Part shown: piece by piece, positions 27,234 to 37,676 of the stretch | Numbering within the stretch: position 1 is the stretch's first letter | How the letters are laid out: each line of letters opens with the position of its first letter | Source of the DNA: Paraburkholderia ginsengisoli NBRC 100965 | Lineage (GTDB): Bacteria; Pseudomonadota; Gammaproteobacteria; Burkholderiales; Burkholderiaceae | DNA: 64,000 nucleotides | Direction of reading: 5' to 3' | Assembly: GCF_000739735.1 (NCBI RefSeq) | Contig: NZ_BBJF01000025.1 | Location: 1-64,000, forward strand | Notes under the pieces: generated by a model | Told to the model about the DNA's origin: nothing | Databases searched by the model: none | What the model saw: the letters and a program-made list of their open reading frames with translations, nothing else | Translations under genes and position numbers: made by a program

Positions 27234-28097
27234 TCAACCCGCCGTCGACCGGATCGCGGCCGACAACGTCCTCAACGAACGGCGCGCCTGTTGATCGGTC
27301 AGATTCGAATACAACATCACGGTGCGAGACGGCAGCGGAGGCAGACCGAGGGCCGAGCCGATATCGATCGTGCCGGGCGGCGCCACTCGACGCCCGAGCG
27401 CCGCCACGGCGAGTCCCGCCAGCACGGCGGCACCGATTGTCGTGATGCCGCCGCCGACGAAGACCTCGGTCCAGGCGATCCCCGCCTGGTTGAGTGCGGT
27501 AATCGCCATGCTGCGTACGCTGCATGGTTCGGCCTGCGTCGCGAGACGCAGCGGTGTGCCGGTGCGATGCTCGAAGCCCGGCGATGCGATCCAGCCGAAA
27601 CTCTCTTCAAGAATGACATCGCCGCCACGCCGCCGTTTGTCGTGACGTAGCACGATTGCCGCGTCGAGCGCGCCGCTGTCGAACTCTTCGAGGATCGCGC
27701 GCGATGTGGACACGCGCATCTCCATCACGCAATGCGGCTCGGCGGCGCTCATCTGCTTGAGCAGGCGCGGCAGTTCCGCGCCGACAATGTGATGGCTGAT
27801 ACCTACTACGAGTCGCCGTTGTTCCGCGTCGAACGAACCGAGCGCGTGCTGATGCGCCGCCACGAGCGAACGGGCAGAGGTCAGGAACGTGTGGCCGTCC
27901 GCCGAAAGACGCACGAGTCGCGGCGTACGTTCGAGCAGACGCCGCCCCAATCCTTCTTCGAGCCGCCTGATCTTCAGACTGACCGCCGATTGCGTCGTGC
28001 CCAGGGCTTCAGCGGCGCGAGTGAAACTGCTCAGATCGGCCACCATCACAAAGGCCTGCACCGCTTCCATGTCGAGCGCTTTCATTTTTTTTGCCAT
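27234..28097 (-). CDS. LysR-family transcriptional regulator
   Basis: 287 residues. The winged helix-turn-helix is at residues about 8-66 (MEAVQAFVMVADLSSFTRAA, then TTQSAVSLKIRRLEE). The effector domain follows, with VVGISHHIVGAELPRLLKQM and the hinge-side EVFVGGGITTIGAAVLAGLAVAALG. It is divergent from the DUF4865 gene at 28206, with 108 bp between starts, so that gene is the likeliest target. The ABC permease operon is convergent and less likely to be under its direct control. Ligand unknown. Confidence 0.88.
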   Translation of the reverse strand: MAKKMKALDMEAVQAFVMVADLSSFTRAAEALGTTQSAVSLKIRRLEEGLGRRLLERTPRLVRLSADGHTFLTSARSLVAAHQHALGSFDAEQRRLVVGISHHIVGAELPRLLKQMSAAEPHCVMEMRVSTSRAILEEFDSGALDAAIVLRHDKRRRGGDVILEESFGWIASPGFEHRTGTPLRLATQAEPCSVRSMAITALNQAGIAWTEVFVGGGITTIGAAVLAGLAVAALGRRVAPPGTIDIGSALGLPPLPSRTVMLYSNLTDQQARRSLRTLSAAIRSTAG

Positions 28098-28205
28098 TGG
28101 AAATTGATATCGCTGAAATATTCTTTCATGGCGTTTTCAAATCATCAACCGCTTGCTATCGTCGTTGGACCGATCTCGTTCAACACGTTCAGACAGGTCC
28201 CGATC

Positions 28206-28784
28206 ATGATCCTCGCGCACTATGAACACCGCTTGCCCGCCGACTACGATCTCGAATCGATCCGCGCACGGGCGAAGGCCCGAGGTCCACTGTGGGACAG
28301 CGCCGGGCAGTTGTACTTCAAGGGATTTCTGTTGCGCGAAGCGGGGCGCTTCGGGGCGATCGGGAACAATTATTCGTCGCTCTATTTATGGCGCGACGAC
28401 GAAGCATTTCGCGTCTTTCTGACGAGCGGCCGCTATCGGAGCGTGACGGATATGTTCGGGCGAGCAAGCATTCGGACGCGGTTCGCGCTCGACGCGTGCA
28501 GAGGACACGGACAGCAGGCCCGCTTCGCCCTCGCAGAAGAAGCGGACATTCCCGTCGACGCCGATCTGAGCGCCGCGTTCGCGAGCGAAACCGAACGGAA
28601 CAGACGGATCGCTGCGCAGCCTGGGACGGTCGCGGCTGTCGTCGGCGTGGATACGCAGCGTTGGCGGTTCACGCGGATCGTGCTGACGGAAGGCGAGCCG
28701 GCTGCGAGCGAGGGCGGCACCCGCTACGAGGTTCTCCATCTTGCGCGGCCGCTGCTCGATACGCTGCCTGCGGGAGACGCATGA
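28206..28784 (+). CDS. DUF4865 family protein
   Basis: 192 residues from the ATG at 28206 (MILAHYEHRLPADYDL). It matches the DUF4865 pattern, with IRARAKARGPLWDSAGQLYFKGFLLRE and the Tyr/Trp-rich NNYSSLYLWRD followed by VTDMFGR. These proteins usually lie next to a LysR regulator, as here; they look like small monooxygenase-type ferredoxin-fold proteins, but their activity is not established. It overlaps the following small broken gene by the stop/start. Confidence 0.8.
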   Translation: MILAHYEHRLPADYDLESIRARAKARGPLWDSAGQLYFKGFLLREAGRFGAIGNNYSSLYLWRDDEAFRVFLTSGRYRSVTDMFGRASIRTRFALDACRGHGQQARFALAEEADIPVDADLSAAFASETERNRRIAAQPGTVAAVVGVDTQRWRFTRIVLTEGEPAASEGGTRYEVLHLARPLLDTLPAGDA

Positions 28785-29008
28785 TGAGTGATCGGATCGA
28801 CGCTTGCAGGCCGGCTCTGCATCGCTGTATCGATGCGGATAGTACCCGTCCCGATGCGACCACGTGTCGATCCGGCTTTCGACCTGGCGGATTCGAACTG
28901 AATCCGTGACATGCGCTCGCCGCGTGGCTCGCAGGCAGCATGTTCGGCGCGTTGCTGATACTCGCTCTGGCAGGGGGCGCCGCGTTCGCGCTACGTCTCA
29001 TCGGATAA
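28784..29008 (+). pseudogene. Small membrane-protein gene with an internal TGA
   Basis: The frame starts at the ATG at 28784, with GGAG 7 bases upstream and overlapping the DUF4865 stop. It reads 41 residues ending ...FELNP, meets TGA at 28907-28909, then continues in the same frame as HALAAWLAGSM and a hydrophobic helix FGALLILALAGGAAFALRLIG to TAA at 29006. A TGG-to-TGA change would restore an uninterrupted 74-residue protein with one C-terminal membrane helix. It could instead be two unrelated fragments. Confidence 0.45.
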
Positions 29009-29034
29009 CGCGGCGCGGACCGGCAACGCACTAG

Positions 29035-30411
29035 CTAGCGAACGGCCACGGCTGCCTGTTCTCGTTCCGCGAGAACATGGCGATTCACGGGCCGCGGCAG
29101 TCCGAGATTTTCACGCAGCGTGCGCCCCTCATATTCGGTGCGGAACAGTCCGCGTCGCTGCAATTCCGGCACGACCAGCTCGGCGAATTCGCTCAAGCCT
29201 CCAGGCAGCCACGGCGACATGATGTTGAAGCCGTCCGCGCCTTCTTCCTCGAACCACTGCTGCAATTGATCCGCAATGCTCTGGGGTGTGCCGATCACCT
29301 GCTGATGCCCGCGCGCCCCCGCAATGCGCAGATATAGATCGCGGATCGTCAGGTTCTCGCGTCGCGCGAGATCGAGCAGCAGACGCTGCCGGCTCTTGCC
29401 GCCATTGGTTTCCGGCAGTTCGGGGAACGGGCCGTCGAGCGGATACTTCGACAGATCGATGCCGCCCGACATGTTGGTGAGCAACGACAAGCCGACAGTC
29501 GGATGAATCAGTTCCTGCAACGCGTCGAATTTGTCGCGTGCTTCCTGCTGGGTCTTGCCGATCACCGGGAAAATGCCCGGCATGATCTTCAGGTGCTCCG
29601 GCTGACGACCATAGCGCGCGAGCCGGCTCTTGATGTCGCGATAGAAGGTCTGTGCTTCTTCGAGCGTCTGATGCGCGACGAAGATGACTTCGGCGGTCTG
29701 CGCGGCGAGTTCCTTGCCGGCCTCCGACGCGCCTGCCTGCACGACGACCGGCCAGCCTTGCGGCGAGCGCGCGACATTCAGCGGTCCGCGCACCTTGAAG
29801 TGCTTGCCGCGATGGTTCAGCACGTGCAGCTTGTCCTGATCGAAGTACACGCCGCTTTCCTTGTCGCGCAGGAACGCGTCGTCTTCCCAGCTATCCCAGA
29901 GTCCCGCGACCACGTCGTAGAACTCTTTCGCGCGCTCATAGCGCTCGCTGTGATCCGGATGCCGGTCGAAACTGAAGTTCAGCGCCTCGGACTCGGTGCT
30001 CGACGTCACGAGATTCCAGCCCGAGCGGCCGCCGCTCAGATGATCGAGCGACGCAAATTTGCGCGCCAGATTGTAGGGCTCATTGAACGTGGTCGACACC
30101 GTCGCGATCAACCCGATGTTCTGCGTGACCACCGACAGCGCGGACAGCAGTGTCAGCGGTTCGAAGTGATCGGCGCGTGCGGTGCGTGCGAGCGAGGGCA
30201 GGTTGGTGTCGCGCACGCTGACGCTGTCGGCGAAGAAGATCGCGTCGAATTTCGCGCGCTCCGCAATCTGCGCGAGCTGCGCATAGTGCTGGAAGTCGAG
30301 GCCGCCGCCCGCATGCGCGTCGGGGTGGCGCCATGCGGCGATATGGTGGCCGGTCTCCATCAGAAACGCGCCTAGTCGGATCTGCCGCTTGCTCTCGCTG
30401 CTTTCGCTCAT
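29035..30411 (-). CDS. FMN-dependent monooxygenase, NtaA/SnaA/DszA type (LLM family)
   Basis: 458 residues. Family features: LGAFLMETGHHIAAWRHPDA at the N-terminus, ERAKFDAIFFADSV, STTFNEPYNLARKFASLDHLSGGRSGWNLVTS and FKVRGPLNVARSPQGWPVVVQAG. These enzymes use FMNH2 from a separate reductase to oxidise compounds such as nitrilotriacetate, dibenzothiophene sulfone or alkyl sulfur compounds. It is the last gene of a leftward operon with an SsuABC-type importer, so it probably attacks the imported organosulfur or related compound. No flavin reductase gene is nearby. Cytoplasmic. Confidence 0.9.
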   Translation of the reverse strand: MSESSESKRQIRLGAFLMETGHHIAAWRHPDAHAGGGLDFQHYAQLAQIAERAKFDAIFFADSVSVRDTNLPSLARTARADHFEPLTLLSALSVVTQNIGLIATVSTTFNEPYNLARKFASLDHLSGGRSGWNLVTSSTESEALNFSFDRHPDHSERYERAKEFYDVVAGLWDSWEDDAFLRDKESGVYFDQDKLHVLNHRGKHFKVRGPLNVARSPQGWPVVVQAGASEAGKELAAQTAEVIFVAHQTLEEAQTFYRDIKSRLARYGRQPEHLKIMPGIFPVIGKTQQEARDKFDALQELIHPTVGLSLLTNMSGGIDLSKYPLDGPFPELPETNGGKSRQRLLLDLARRENLTIRDLYLRIAGARGHQQVIGTPQSIADQLQQWFEEEGADGFNIMSPWLPGGLSEFAELVVPELQRRGLFRTEYEGRTLRENLGLPRPVNRHVLAEREQAAVAVR

Positions 30412-30469
30412 CGTTTGCTCCGTGGAATGCCGCTGTTTTTATGCTTCGTGTCGAAGGCCGGGCCGCGCG

Positions 30470-31372
30470 TCACCACGCGAGACGCCATTCTGTAATCGGG
30501 GGATGCGCGACCGGCGCGGACGCCAGGCCATCGTGGCCGCCGTGCGAATCGTGTGAGTCATGGCGTACGTCGCCGGGTTCGCCGAAGTCGGCGACGATTT
30601 CATCGCGCAGGCGAATGAAGCGCGCATCGCCGCGATCTCGCGGGCGCGGCAACGCGACGTCGACGATGCGCTTGATGCGGCCTGGGCGCGGCGCCATCGT
30701 CACGACACGATCGCCGAGATACACGGCTTCGTCCACGTCGTGCGTGACGAGAATCATCGTGATGCGCTCCTGTTCCCAGATGCGTTGCAATTCGTTTTGC
30801 AGACGTGCGCGCGTGAGTGCGTCGAGCGCGCCGAACGGCTCGTCGAGCAGCAGCACGCGCGGCCGGTTGACCAGCCCGCGCGCGATAGCCACGCGCTGTG
30901 CCATGCCGCCCGACAACTGGTGCGGGTACGCATTCTCGAAGCCCGTCAGCCCTACGAGCGCAATGTGTTCGGCGACAGCATCGCGCTTCTGTTTTGTCGT
31001 CAACGGTGCGTTACGCAGCGCCGCGAGAATGTTCTGCGACGCGGTGAGCCACGGAAACAACCGGTGGTCCTGAAATACGATGCCGCGCTGCAGCGAGGTG
31101 TCGCGCACCCGTTCACCGGCGACGAGAATTTCGCCGCTGTAGTCGGTGTCGAGACCGGCGATCAGTCGCAGCAAGGTGGACTTGCCGCAACCACTCGCGC
31201 CGAGCACGCTGATGAATTCGCCGGGGCGCACGCGCAGTGAGATGCCGTCGAGCACATCGAGCGTCGTGCCATGCTGGACATAACGCTTGCGGACGTGCCG
31301 AATATCGAGTCCTTCCGAGGTCGCAAGGGTCATGGGAGGGGTCCTGTGAGAGTGATCGGACATGTTTTGCAT
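30470..31372 (-). CDS. ABC importer ATP-binding protein, nitrate/sulfonate/taurine type
   Basis: 300 residues. Walker A is GASGCGKST, Q-loop VFQDHRLFPWL, signature LSGGMAQRVAIARGL, Walker B VLLLDEPFGALD and the switch His in LVTHDVDEAV, all intact. The length and C-terminal His/Asp-rich tail (DVRHDSHDSHGGHDG) are unusual; the tail could bind metal or simply be a linker. It begins 3 bases after the permease stop, and ATGs at 31363 and 31333 are alternative starts. It energises the two downstream-named permeases of the same operon. Confidence 0.92.
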   Translation of the reverse strand: MQNMSDHSHRTPPMTLATSEGLDIRHVRKRYVQHGTTLDVLDGISLRVRPGEFISVLGASGCGKSTLLRLIAGLDTDYSGEILVAGERVRDTSLQRGIVFQDHRLFPWLTASQNILAALRNAPLTTKQKRDAVAEHIALVGLTGFENAYPHQLSGGMAQRVAIARGLVNRPRVLLLDEPFGALDALTRARLQNELQRIWEQERITMILVTHDVDEAVYLGDRVVTMAPRPGRIKRIVDVALPRPRDRGDARFIRLRDEIVADFGEPGDVRHDSHDSHGGHDGLASAPVAHPPITEWRLAW

Positions 31373-31375
31373 GCC

Positions 31376-32281
31376 TTACGATGTGCGTGCCGGACGGCGC
31401 GCGAACACGGCCCGTTCGATCGCGCGAGCCAGCGCATTGAGGGCCCAGCCGGTCAGGCCGACCACGATGATGCCGAACAGCACCAGATCCATCCGGAACT
31501 GCTCGCTGCCGTCGATCAGCAGATTGCCGATCCCGCTGCCCGACACCAATAGATATTCGGCGCCGAGCGTCGCGAGCCACGAATAGATCAGCGCGAGATA
31601 GATGCCGGTGAAGATCGACGGTAAAGCAGCGGGGAAAATCACATAGGCGATCAGTTGCAGGCGCGAATAGCGGAACGCGCGGGCCACTTCGATGTAGCTG
31701 CGCGGCACCGCATGAATGCCGTCGCAAGTGTGCGCGGTCACCGGCAGCAGCGCGGCCAGCGAGAGAAACACGACCTTGGCCGCATCGCCCAAACCGAACC
31801 ACACCGAGATCAGCGGTATCCATGCAAACAACGAAATCTGCTTGAACGTATCGAAGCTCGGTCCGACCATCCGGCGCGCCAGCCGCGAAAAACCAAGCAG
31901 GCTGCCGAGCAGCAAACCGCCCGCCGTGCCGATGACAAAACCGCTCGCCTCGCGTGCGAGCGATGCGGACAGCGCCCGCAGCAACGCGCCGCTTATCGTT
32001 TGCTGCCAGCCGGTTTGCAGCACTTCGAGCGGGCTCACCAGCAGACCGCTCTTCACGAGGTGCAGCGCCGACACGACGGACCAGAGCGCGATGGCGACAA
32101 GCGGCAATACCGCGCCGCGCCACGCGCCCCTGCGTCGATCGACGACCGTCGCGACCTTGTCGGCCTTGACTGCCTTGGCGGTCTTCCTGCGCGGCGGCAA
32201 CTCGCAACCGCACGGCGGCGGTCCGCCTCGTTTCAAACCCGCGTGTGCGCTGCGTAAATGAAGTTTCGACAGAAAGCTCAT
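31376..32281 (-). CDS. ABC importer permease, sulfonate type (SsuC-like, 1)
   Basis: 301 residues. A basic N-terminal region of about 55 residues is followed by six hydrophobic segments. The BPD permease signature includes GGLLLGSLLGFSRLARRMVGPSFDTFKQISLFAWIPL and EVARAFRYSRLQLIAYVIFPAALPSIFTGI, which contains the EAA-type loop contacting the ATPase. The length and layout are like SsuC/TauC. It sits between the ATPase and a second permease gene. Confidence 0.9.
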   Translation of the reverse strand: MSFLSKLHLRSAHAGLKRGGPPPCGCELPPRRKTAKAVKADKVATVVDRRRGAWRGAVLPLVAIALWSVVSALHLVKSGLLVSPLEVLQTGWQQTISGALLRALSASLAREASGFVIGTAGGLLLGSLLGFSRLARRMVGPSFDTFKQISLFAWIPLISVWFGLGDAAKVVFLSLAALLPVTAHTCDGIHAVPRSYIEVARAFRYSRLQLIAYVIFPAALPSIFTGIYLALIYSWLATLGAEYLLVSGSGIGNLLIDGSEQFRMDLVLFGIIVVGLTGWALNALARAIERAVFARRPARTS

Positions 32282-32306
32282 GAAGTTCCTTTGCCTCGCG
32301 GCGGCT

Positions 32307-33170
32307 TCACTCGCGAAACGCGGACGGCTGCCCGCGCCGCAGACGCGCTTCGAGAGAATCGAGCAGACGGTTCACGATGAAGCCGATCGCGCCGACCACG
32401 ACCACCGCCGCCATCACCAGATCGAGTTGAAACAGTTGCCGCCCGTACACGATCAGGTAGCCGAGCCCTTCGGACGACGCGACCAGTTCGACCACGACCA
32501 AGGCCAGCCAGGCCTTCGTGAAGCCGAGCCGCACGCCGGTCGCGAGCGTCGGCACGGCCGCCGGCAACACCACGTGGACGATCCGCTGCCACGGGGTATA
32601 GCCGTAGCCGCGCGCCACTTCCTCGAGATGCGGAGGCGACTGGCGAAAACCCTGCAACGTGCTGAGCGTCACCGGTACGAGCGCGGCGTGCGCGATCAGG
32701 ATGTACTTGAGCGGTTCGCCGACTCCGACGAGCAGCAGCAGAAACGGCAACCAGCCGAGCACCGGAATCTGCACGAGCGCGTTGAAGCCGGGCAGCACGT
32801 ACGCTTCTAGCGTGCGCGACAGACCGAGCGCCGCGCCGATCGCCAAGCCCACCAGCGTGCCGACCCCGAACCCGACCAGCACGCGCTGCAGGCTGATCAA
32901 CGTGTTACGCGCGAGGTCGCCGCTCTGCGCGAGTTCTACGAACGTCTCGTAGACGCGCCCGGGCGGCGGCAGAATCTGCGGCGCGATCCAGCCGCGCTCG
33001 CAGCCGATCGTCCAGAGCGCGAGCAACGCGGCCGGCAGCAGCCACGGCGCAAGGCGCCACGCGATATGACGCAGCCGCTCGCCGCTACGGCGCGCTTTGG
33101 GAAGTCGGTGCGTGTCGTCGGCGGCAGACGTCGCGGACGATGGCGCGAGTGGAATCGCGGTCTCGCTCAT
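32307..33170 (-). CDS. ABC importer permease, sulfonate type (2)
   Basis: 287 residues with six membrane segments. Family features are AALLALWTIGCERGWIAPQILPPP, LVQIPVLGWLPFLLLLVG and the EAA-type loop EEVARGYGYTPWQRIVHVVLPAAVPTL, then WLALVVVELVASSEGLGYLI. With the neighbouring permease it implies a heterodimeric channel, whereas SsuC is usually a homodimer; this may reflect a distinct substrate. It begins 12 bp after the binding-protein stop. Confidence 0.9.
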   Translation of the reverse strand: MSETAIPLAPSSATSAADDTHRLPKARRSGERLRHIAWRLAPWLLPAALLALWTIGCERGWIAPQILPPPGRVYETFVELAQSGDLARNTLISLQRVLVGFGVGTLVGLAIGAALGLSRTLEAYVLPGFNALVQIPVLGWLPFLLLLVGVGEPLKYILIAHAALVPVTLSTLQGFRQSPPHLEEVARGYGYTPWQRIVHVVLPAAVPTLATGVRLGFTKAWLALVVVELVASSEGLGYLIVYGRQLFQLDLVMAAVVVVGAIGFIVNRLLDSLEARLRRGQPSAFRE

Positions 33171-33182
33171 GGTCGGGCTCCG

Positions 33183-34250
33183 TTAGCTGAGCGGCTTACC
33201 GGCCGCGTCGTAGCGGGTCCAGTAGCGATCGAGCTTTTGCGCATGCAGGGCATTGTCCAGATAGCGCGGTTCGAACCAGTGATCGACGTCGACCGGTTGG
33301 CGGATCAGTTTCAACCTGAGCGCATCCTGAGCGACCGCCTTGTAACGCGCGACGATGAACGGGTCGATCAGCGGCGTGTTGCGGTCCTTCAGCGGCTGTT
33401 GCGCGAACTCGGCCTGCCACGATGCGTAGCTCACGCCGCTTTGCGCCCACAGCTTGAAGAGCGCGTCGCGGTTGGCTTCGTCGGACGACCACTGCGCGCC
33501 TTTGACGAAAGCATTCACCACGCGCTGAACGACGTCGGGATGAGCGTGCTCGAAGTCGTCGAGCACGAGCAGATGCGATTGCCGCGTGAATTGCGGACCG
33601 TCGGTCTGCGATTCGTACACGACCTTTGCCAGGCCCTGATCGCGCAGCTTGTAGACGTGGTAATCGTTGAACGACGCGTCGATCCCTTTCGACGCCAGCG
33701 CCGCGAGTGCGCTCGCCACATCGAGGTTGATCACGCGCAGATCGCGCTCGTCGAGCTGGTTTGCCGCGAGTGCATTGTCGGCGACGAGCTGCAGGTTAGT
33801 GCCGCGAAAGAGGGCGACGCGGCGCCCCTTGAGGTCCTTGATCGTACGGATGTCCGAGTCCGGCGGCACGGCGATTTTGATGCCGACACGCACGCCGGAC
33901 TCCAGCAGGATGTGCGTCTTCAAACCGTTGGCCCGCCCGAGCACTGAGGGCAGGTCGCCCTGAAACGCGAAGTCGAGCGACTTGTCGGCGATCGCTTCGT
34001 TGACGGCCGGCCCGGCGCCTTTGAAGAAAAGCCACTGGACCTTGATGCCGTCCGCCGCGAATTCCTTTTCGAGCAACTGCTGCAATTGCACGGTCGCAGC
34101 GGGCGAGCCGCCGAACGTGGGCGGATCGCCCGCGCCTTGCTGGGCGACGCCGATCCGGATGACGGACGGCTTGTCGGCATACGCGTGAAGCGTCGCGGTA
34201 GCCAGGGCGGCGCAGACCGCCAGGGACTTCAGTAGCTTGAAATAGCGCAT
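33183..34250 (-). CDS. ABC importer binding protein, aliphatic sulfonate/nitrate type
   Basis: 355 residues from the ATG at 34250. Signal peptide LLKSLAVCAALATATLHAYA. The mature part has IRIGVAQQGAGDPPTFGG, GAGPAVNEAIADKSLDFAFQGDLPSVLGRANG and DLKGRRVALFRGTN, the SsuA/TauA type-II binding-fold pattern. It leads the leftward operon SBP-permease-permease-ATPase-monooxygenase. groEL lies directly upstream in the same direction, but a strong hairpin separates them. Ligand probably an organosulfonate or sulfur ester; not certain. Confidence 0.9.
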   Translation of the reverse strand: MRYFKLLKSLAVCAALATATLHAYADKPSVIRIGVAQQGAGDPPTFGGSPAATVQLQQLLEKEFAADGIKVQWLFFKGAGPAVNEAIADKSLDFAFQGDLPSVLGRANGLKTHILLESGVRVGIKIAVPPDSDIRTIKDLKGRRVALFRGTNLQLVADNALAANQLDERDLRVINLDVASALAALASKGIDASFNDYHVYKLRDQGLAKVVYESQTDGPQFTRQSHLLVLDDFEHAHPDVVQRVVNAFVKGAQWSSDEANRDALFKLWAQSGVSYASWQAEFAQQPLKDRNTPLIDPFIVARYKAVAQDALRLKLIRQPVDVDHWFEPRYLDNALHAQKLDRYWTRYDAAGKPLS

Positions 34251-34273
34251 GGTTTCCGTGGTGAACGAGATCG

Positions 34274-34301
34274 ACCGGCGTATTCGGATGAATACGCCGG
34301 T
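34274..34301 (-). terminator. Terminator-like hairpin between groEL and the ABC operon
   Basis: A perfect 12-bp stem ACCGGCGTATTC (34274-34285) with GAATACGCCGGT (34290-34301) has loop GGAT. It is in the 64-bp gap downstream of groEL. On the minus strand it is followed only by scattered T residues, so termination may be partial or Rho-assisted. Confidence 0.65.
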
Positions 34302-34314
34302 GCAGGCAGGAAGG

Positions 34315-36260
<1,946 letters not shown>

Positions 36261-36287
36261 AAGGCGAATTCGGTGGTTGTCGAAGAT

Positions 36288-36353
36288 TTGGCACTCGTCG
36301 CAGGTGAGTGCTGACCGGGATCGAGTATAGGAACGTGCCGCGATGCGCTCCAA
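36288..36353 (-). promoter_or_regulatory. CIRCE operator and sigma-70-type promoter of groESL
   Basis: TTGGCACTC (36288-36296), 9-base spacer, GAGTGCTGA (36306-36314) matches the HrcA operator TTAGCACTC-N9-GAGTGCTAA with one change in each arm. Upstream on the minus strand a TATACT (36329-36324) and a TTGGAG (36353-36348), 18 bases apart, form a plausible -10/-35 pair just ahead of it. HrcA repression relieved by heat is the expected control. Confidence 0.85.
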
Positions 36354-36522
36354 TAACGAATCCTCGGATCGATATCGGAGTTTGTTCTTTACGTCGATGA
36401 GCCTGGCGCTCTGCGGCGATCTGCACGATTGCGCGAAAACCATTCCAGAAAAGCTTGTTTGCGATTCGCTGTCCTGATGACTAGATTGGTTTGGAGAGCA
36501 TTGAATCGATGGAGCGCGCATC
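36354..36522. other. Region between groESL promoter and small frame
   Basis: Short divergent intergenic region. No operator or repeat recognised beyond the groESL promoter. Confidence 0.3.
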
Positions 36523-36765
36523 ATGGCCAGTTCTGCGGCAGCTATCTGGGACGGAGTCCGGCACCCGCGTACTTTTCTGCGGCATTGGGCAACGCATGTG
36601 TCGGCGGCGCGCTTGCGCTCATATGAGGCGATGGCGGCGTCGGCGCACGGCAGCAATTCGCCGGAGCGGCTCGAACGCATCGCGGCCTACGCGCGATGTG
36701 GGTACTTTCATATGGAATACACAGCAGGGATGTTCGTCGTGCCGCTCGACATCGCACGCGAATGA
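36523..36765 (+). CDS. Possible small hypothetical protein
   Basis: 80 codons from the ATG at 36523, with GGAG 8 bases upstream. Third-position GC is high through most of the frame and the residue mix is plausible ([37 protein letters not shown]). No family recognised, and no signal peptide or membrane helix. It lies 137 bp ahead of the SDR gene in the same direction. It may be real, but evidence is modest. Confidence 0.4.
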   Translation: MASSAAAIWDGVRHPRTFLRHWATHVSAARLRSYEAMAASAHGSNSPERLERIAAYARCGYFHMEYTAGMFVVPLDIARE

Positions 36766-36902
36766 AAGTCTGAACGACGGTCTGATTTCGCCGCAAGATT
36801 TTCCGCGATTCGATTCCACGATTCGTTATTTCCATCGCGCACGGCGATCGCCTACGCTGAAACACGCGCCGCGTGTTGCGGCTGCATGCCATGGAGATTC
36901 CG

Positions 36903-37658
36903 ATGACCGAGCCCGTTGAGCAGAACCACGAGAACACGCGTCTTGCGTGGATAGCCGGTGTCGGCGCGAGCGCCGGACTCGGGGCCGCGCTCGCGCGCCG
37001 CTTCGCCCGCGAGGGTTTTACCGTCGCGGTGACGGGCCGCTCGCGCGAGCGGCTTGACGCGCTCGTCGACGCAATTCGCGGCGCCGGCGGCCACGCGCTC
37101 GCATTGCCCGGCGATGTCACCAGCGAAAGCGATCTGGCGGCGATTACGCGGCAGCTTGGCGAGCGCGGCACACTCGAAGTCGCGATCTTCAACGCGGCCG
37201 GCGCGACGCGCGCGCCGACGCTCGAACTCAGCGCGGAGCAGTTCGAAGCGGCGTGGCGCGTCACGACGTTCGGCGGCTTTCTGTTCGCTCGCGCGGCGCT
37301 GCAACCGTTGCTGGCAAACGGTCGCGGCTCACTGTTGTTCACCGGCGCGACCGCGTCGCTGCGTGGCCGTCCGCCATTTGCGGCGTTTGCCTCGGCCAAG
37401 GCCGGCTTGCGTTCTCTTACGCAGAGCCTCGCGCGCGAGTTCGGCCCGCGCAATATCCACGTCGCGCATGTGGTGGTCGACGGCGGCATCGACGGCGAGC
37501 GTCTGCGCACGTCGTCGCCGCAGCGGGTCGCCGAACGCGGTTCCGATGGCCTGCTCGATCCAGCCGATATCGCCGAGGCTTACTGGCAGTTGCATCGACA
37601 GGGTCGCAGCGCGTGGTCGCAGGAAATCGACCTGCGGCCCTTCAATGAATCGTTTTAA
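36903..37658 (+). CDS. SDR-family protein lacking the catalytic Tyr
   Basis: 251 residues from the ATG at 36903, which has GGAG 6 bases upstream. It has a Rossmann cofactor loop (GVGASAGLGAALARRF), the NADP-type Arg after strand 2 (VTGRSRERL) and NAAGATRAP. The Y-x3-K motif is replaced by FASAK (PPFAAFASAKAG), so the usual acid/base Tyr is Phe. The Ser position is Thr or Ser in FTGATASLRG. It could be a non-classical oxidoreductase, a binding protein or inactive. The CmcJ-type gene starts 18 bp downstream, suggesting an operon. Confidence 0.8.
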   Translation: MTEPVEQNHENTRLAWIAGVGASAGLGAALARRFAREGFTVAVTGRSRERLDALVDAIRGAGGHALALPGDVTSESDLAAITRQLGERGTLEVAIFNAAGATRAPTLELSAEQFEAAWRVTTFGGFLFARAALQPLLANGRGSLLFTGATASLRGRPPFAAFASAKAGLRSLTQSLAREFGPRNIHVAHVVVDGGIDGERLRTSSPQRVAERGSDGLLDPADIAEAYWQLHRQGRSAWSQEIDLRPFNESF

Positions 37659-37676
37659 CGTGAGGAGGACGTGAAC

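Noticed and set aside
28907-28909. TGA as selenocysteine codon in the small membrane-protein gene
   Set aside because: No SECIS-like hairpin was apparent downstream and the context (FELNP-x-HALAAWL) suits Trp; a nonsense change is simpler.
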